Part shown: positions 6,923 through 8,406 of the stretch, one piece after another | Layout of the letters: each line of letters opens with the position of its first letter | How positions within the stretch are numbered: position 1 is the first letter of the stretch | DNA from: Xanthobacteraceae bacterium | GTDB taxonomy: Bacteria > Pseudomonadota > Alphaproteobacteria > Rhizobiales > Xanthobacteraceae | NCBI GenBank assembly: GCA_030037185.1 | Contig: JASHRR010000347.1 | Span: 1-8,406 of the forward strand | Reading direction: 5' to 3' | DNA length: 8,406 nucleotides | Notes under the pieces: model-generated | Databases searched by the model: none | The model's input: the letters and a program-made list of their open reading frames with translations, nothing else | Told to the model about the DNA's origin: nothing | Translations under genes and position numbers: made by a program

Positions 6923-7255
6923 CGATTGCCGCCGACTCGCATTATCTCAGCGGCAACTGTTGAGAGCTTTCGCAAGGGTAGTCCAGATTTTCGGGTTCGG
7001 GTGTGGCGAAAATCGTTTGCAAGTTTGGAGTGCCCAGCTGCCTCTGTAGCTACGATTGAGCTCGCGCCGGAACAGCAGGCTATGCTCATGCAAGCAGCCC
7101 CCAAGTACTTTCCTGCCTGTGCCAGGTGGCTGGGGTGGGCTCGGAGCTACAAATGTTGTGCTCGCGCACACCAAAGAATCACGTGGTGCGCGCACCAAAG
7201 ACATCCTGGCTTGGCGCAATGTCGCTCCAAAGTCGCTCGTGAAATCAACCGATGA
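6912..7255 (+). pseudogene. MmcQ/YjbR-family protein, frameshifted
   Basis: Three frame segments reconstruct an MmcQ/YjbR family protein (PF04237, about 115 residues, CyaY-like fold, loosely called DNA-binding). MTPDDCRRLALS comes from frame 0 at 6912. TVESFRKGSPDFRV, then SFASL and IELAPEQQAMLMQAAPKYF come from frame 2. LPVPGGWGGLGATNVVLA and ILAWRNVAPKSL come from frame 0 again. Intact members read approximately MTPDDFRRLALSLPEA.ES...G.PDFRV...IFATL...LTPEQQ..L....P..F.PVPGGWG..GATNV.L......AWRNVAPK.L. The first shift lies near 6946-6950 (about one base lost). The second is near 7112 (one extra C). The linker around the middle is also degraded. The right edge is approximate: the frame-2 stop is at 7253-7255. 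It lies 61 bases after the regulator gene on the same strand and should be non-functional unless the shifts are sequencing errors. Confidence 0.75.
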
Positions 7256-7573
7256 GCCGGAACTTCCTGACCCCAAATGCCCCCTGCCAATCGTAGTCAC
7301 TCAAGCCAGCTCTTCGTGGCTGACCGCGAAGCAGCGAAAGTGGCCGACGCCCTACGCCGACTTCACGGCTCGGACGCGCTCGTCTCGATCCGACGTTCAC
7401 GCGGTCAATCCACTGCGATCCCGAGCGGCTTCGGCGCCCGCGATTGGCACTGCCGGTCTGGGTGCATCGGATGCCGAAGGAAGCCCGCGCGCACGTTGGT
7501 CTCGTTCGCTGGTGGAACAAGAACTTGTCTGACGCACTTAATTGGTGACTGCCCCCCTTAACAGGAATAAATC
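7256..7573 (+). other. Intergenic stretch with possible coding remnant
   Basis: No intact gene was recognised in this 318-base stretch. Open frames exist in all three forward frames, but most translate to Arg/Ser-rich sequence typical of wrong-frame high-GC DNA. One sub-segment (7381-7548, listed separately) looks more protein-like. A small dyad, ACAAG-AA-CTTGT, is at 7517-7528. The promoter of the secreted-protein gene at 7574 presumably lies towards the right end, but no clear boxes were found. Confidence 0.4.
7381..7548 (+). pseudogene. Possible C-terminal remnant of an unknown gene
   Basis: Frame 1 here reads R-L-D-P-T-F-T-R-S-I-H at first, then LALPVWVHRMPKEARAHVGL and VRWWNKNLSDALNW, ending at TGA 7546-7548. 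The composition (Trp, Asn, Lys, Met, balanced hydrophobics) looks like real protein, unlike the two other forward frames over the same bases. Upstream in the same frame a stop occurs at 7321-7323. The frame-2 stretch just before (about 7305-7380, LFVADREAAKVADALRRLHG) could be the earlier part of the same gene across a frameshift. I do not recognise the family. Low confidence. Confidence 0.25.
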
Positions 7574-8014
7574 ATGAGCTCGAAATTTTTCGCCGGCGCC
7601 GTGGCGCTTGCCACCGCAACCGCGGTTCTGGTGGCTGCCGGGCCGGCCTCAGCGCAGAGTTGGCAATATTTTGGCAATGCCACTGCCGGCGCGCCAGACT
7701 TTGCGGCTGGCGCTTACGGCTACCACTATTACGGTTACTATCCTGGGTACGCTTACCCGCCGGGTTACGCTTTCACGCCGTGGTATAGCTACCCCCCGCG
7801 GCGGCTATTGCATCGGAATACTTGCCGCACATTCCATCAGCCAGCACTGGAGCAGGGCCGGAATGGATCAGTCGATCCAAACGGCCCCACTTGTGCGCAA
7901 ACCCTCCGAACCGGCACCAATGCTGCCGACGACTATGGCTCTTGTGCCACCGAACAGGAAGGGACGTTGGGACCGTTTCCAATCGTGGCACAAAGGAAGC
8001 CGCGCCTTGAGTGA
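7574..8014 (+). CDS. Small secreted Tyr/Gly-rich protein, C-terminal half possibly frameshifted
   Basis: 146-residue product starting at ATG 7574, preceded by an AGGAA ribosome binding site at 7562-7566. Residues 1-27 are a clear Sec signal peptide: K4, a hydrophobic core AGAVALATATAVLVAA, and cleavage after ASA (A27). The mature N-terminus (about 46-77) is a low-complexity run rich in Tyr, Gly and Pro, with repeats of the GYxYPPGYAF kind. Rhizobial genomes commonly encode such small envelope-associated proteins of unknown role. From about residue 78 the character changes to an unremarkable Thr/Arg/Asn-rich sequence. The change coincides with a run of six C at 7792-7797, and an alternative frame stays open to 8090, so a frameshift may have replaced the original tail. 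Function unknown. The start and signal peptide are confident; the end is not. Confidence 0.6.
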   Translation: MSSKFFAGAVALATATAVLVAAGPASAQSWQYFGNATAGAPDFAAGAYGYHYYGYYPGYAYPPGYAFTPWYSYPPRRLLHRNTCRTFHQPALEQGRNGSVDPNGPTCAQTLRTGTNAADDYGSCATEQEGTLGPFPIVAQRKPRLE

Positions 8015-8166
8015 AGCCAATGTCACTGCATCCCGAGACTCGCGCATGATGGGGTTTTTTTCCAATTTCGGGCGCCATCTGCTCCGATAATTCTGCGTCG
8101 AATGCACGGGTGGATAGGCCGAACGTCGAGACGGTTAACCCACGGCACGCTAGCTCCGGCGAAAAA
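8015..8166. other. Gap between convergent genes
   Basis: About 150 bases lie between the stop of the plus-strand secreted protein and the stop of the minus-strand barrel protein. A run of seven T at 8055-8061 and the palindrome GGTTAACC at 8133-8140 are present. I found no good stem directly before the T run, so no terminator is called. Confidence 0.4.
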
Positions 8167-8406
8167 CTAGAACGTGAATCCGATGCCGCCGAAGCCGACG
8201 AACACATCACGCTGGGCTTGGGGGAAGGTGCCGTTTACGGTGGAAATACCGCTGGCACCTGCCGAGAGTTCCTGAGCAGCCAGCAAGGCCTCGTTGATGA
8301 TATGGTAGTATTCGAACCCGTACTTCACGTACCAATTGCCAAGCCGCTTTGGAATCCAGAAGTCGAGCGGGGTTCTTCCCGTCAGCCCGGTCGCAAACAC
8401 GCCGGC
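8167..8406 (-). CDS. Outer-membrane beta-barrel-like protein, C-terminal fragment (runs off window)
   Basis: The minus-strand frame stays open from the window edge (8406) to a TAG at 8167-8169, giving the last 79 residues of a larger protein; the N-terminus lies beyond the window. The sequence has alternating polar/aromatic strands (NWYVKYGFEYYHI, DVFVGFGGIGFTF) and ends in the pattern of a terminal barrel strand with C-terminal Phe (VGFGGIGFTF), the signal used by the Bam machinery for outer-membrane insertion. A segment near TGRTPLDFWIPKRLGNWYVK looks conserved but I cannot name the family. It converges with the secreted-protein gene. Barrel assignment is inferred from the C-terminal strand signature and composition. 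Confidence 0.7.
   Translation of the reverse strand, partial: AGVFATGLTGRTPLDFWIPKRLGNWYVKYGFEYYHIINEALLAAQELSAGASGISTVNGTFPQAQRDVFVGFGGIGFTF

Noticed and set aside
7277..7561. 94-residue open frame
   Set aside because: Only a short N-terminal part looks protein-like; the rest is Arg/Cys/Ser-rich, there is no clear ribosome binding site, and it reads as decay or shadow sequence.
8051..8061. GGGG followed by seven T as an intrinsic terminator
   Set aside because: No complementary stem was found immediately before the T run on either strand.
7773..8210. Minus-strand 145-residue open frame
   Set aside because: It is antisense to the signal-peptide-bearing gene and overlaps the barrel gene end; no ribosome binding site or family pattern was found.
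1..8406. Insertion sequence, integrase, tRNA or CRISPR array
   Set aside because: No transposase motifs, terminal inverted repeats, tRNA cloverleaf or regular spaced repeats were seen on either strand.

Overview
This is a roughly 60% GC window from what looks like an alphaproteobacterium of the Bradyrhizobium/Rhizobiales type. The basis is the codon style, the protein relatives (BMP-type transporter, Rhizobium-like biuret hydrolase, Tyr/Gly-rich secreted protein) and the Tat-dependent binding protein. The genus is an inference; nothing in the window proves it.

The centre (569-5942) is one compact plus-strand operon of five genes: a Tat-exported BMP-family solute-binding protein, two BPD_transp_2 inner-membrane permeases, a cysteine hydrolase closely resembling biuret amidohydrolase (BiuH, isochorismatase-like superfamily), and a double-domain ABC ATPase. 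Genes 1/2 and 4/5 overlap by 4 bases, genes 2/3 are 4 bases apart and genes 3/4 are 38 bases apart, so the hydrolase lies inside the transporter operon. A GntR/FCD regulator (6098-6850) follows on the same strand. An imperfect palindrome at 324-335, upstream of the first gene, resembles operators of this regulator class. The simplest model is a regulated uptake-and-hydrolysis unit for biuret, triuret or a related urea-type nitrogen compound. The BMP transporter would import the substrate and the hydrolase would release ammonia from it. No allophanate hydrolase is present in the window.

The flanks are decayed. On the left (1-225) is the C-terminal part of a UbiD-family decarboxylase gene broken by a frameshift and a stop. 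From 226 to 568 there is only leader DNA with the putative operator and small hairpins. On the right (6912-7255) is a frameshifted MmcQ/YjbR-family gene, followed by a possible coding remnant (about 7381-7548).

The right end holds a small secreted Tyr/Gly-rich protein (7574-8014), whose C-terminal half may be frameshifted. On the minus strand, running off the window, is the C-terminal end of an outer-membrane beta-barrel-like protein (8167-8406). No tRNA, rRNA, CRISPR array, intact insertion sequence or phage gene was seen.
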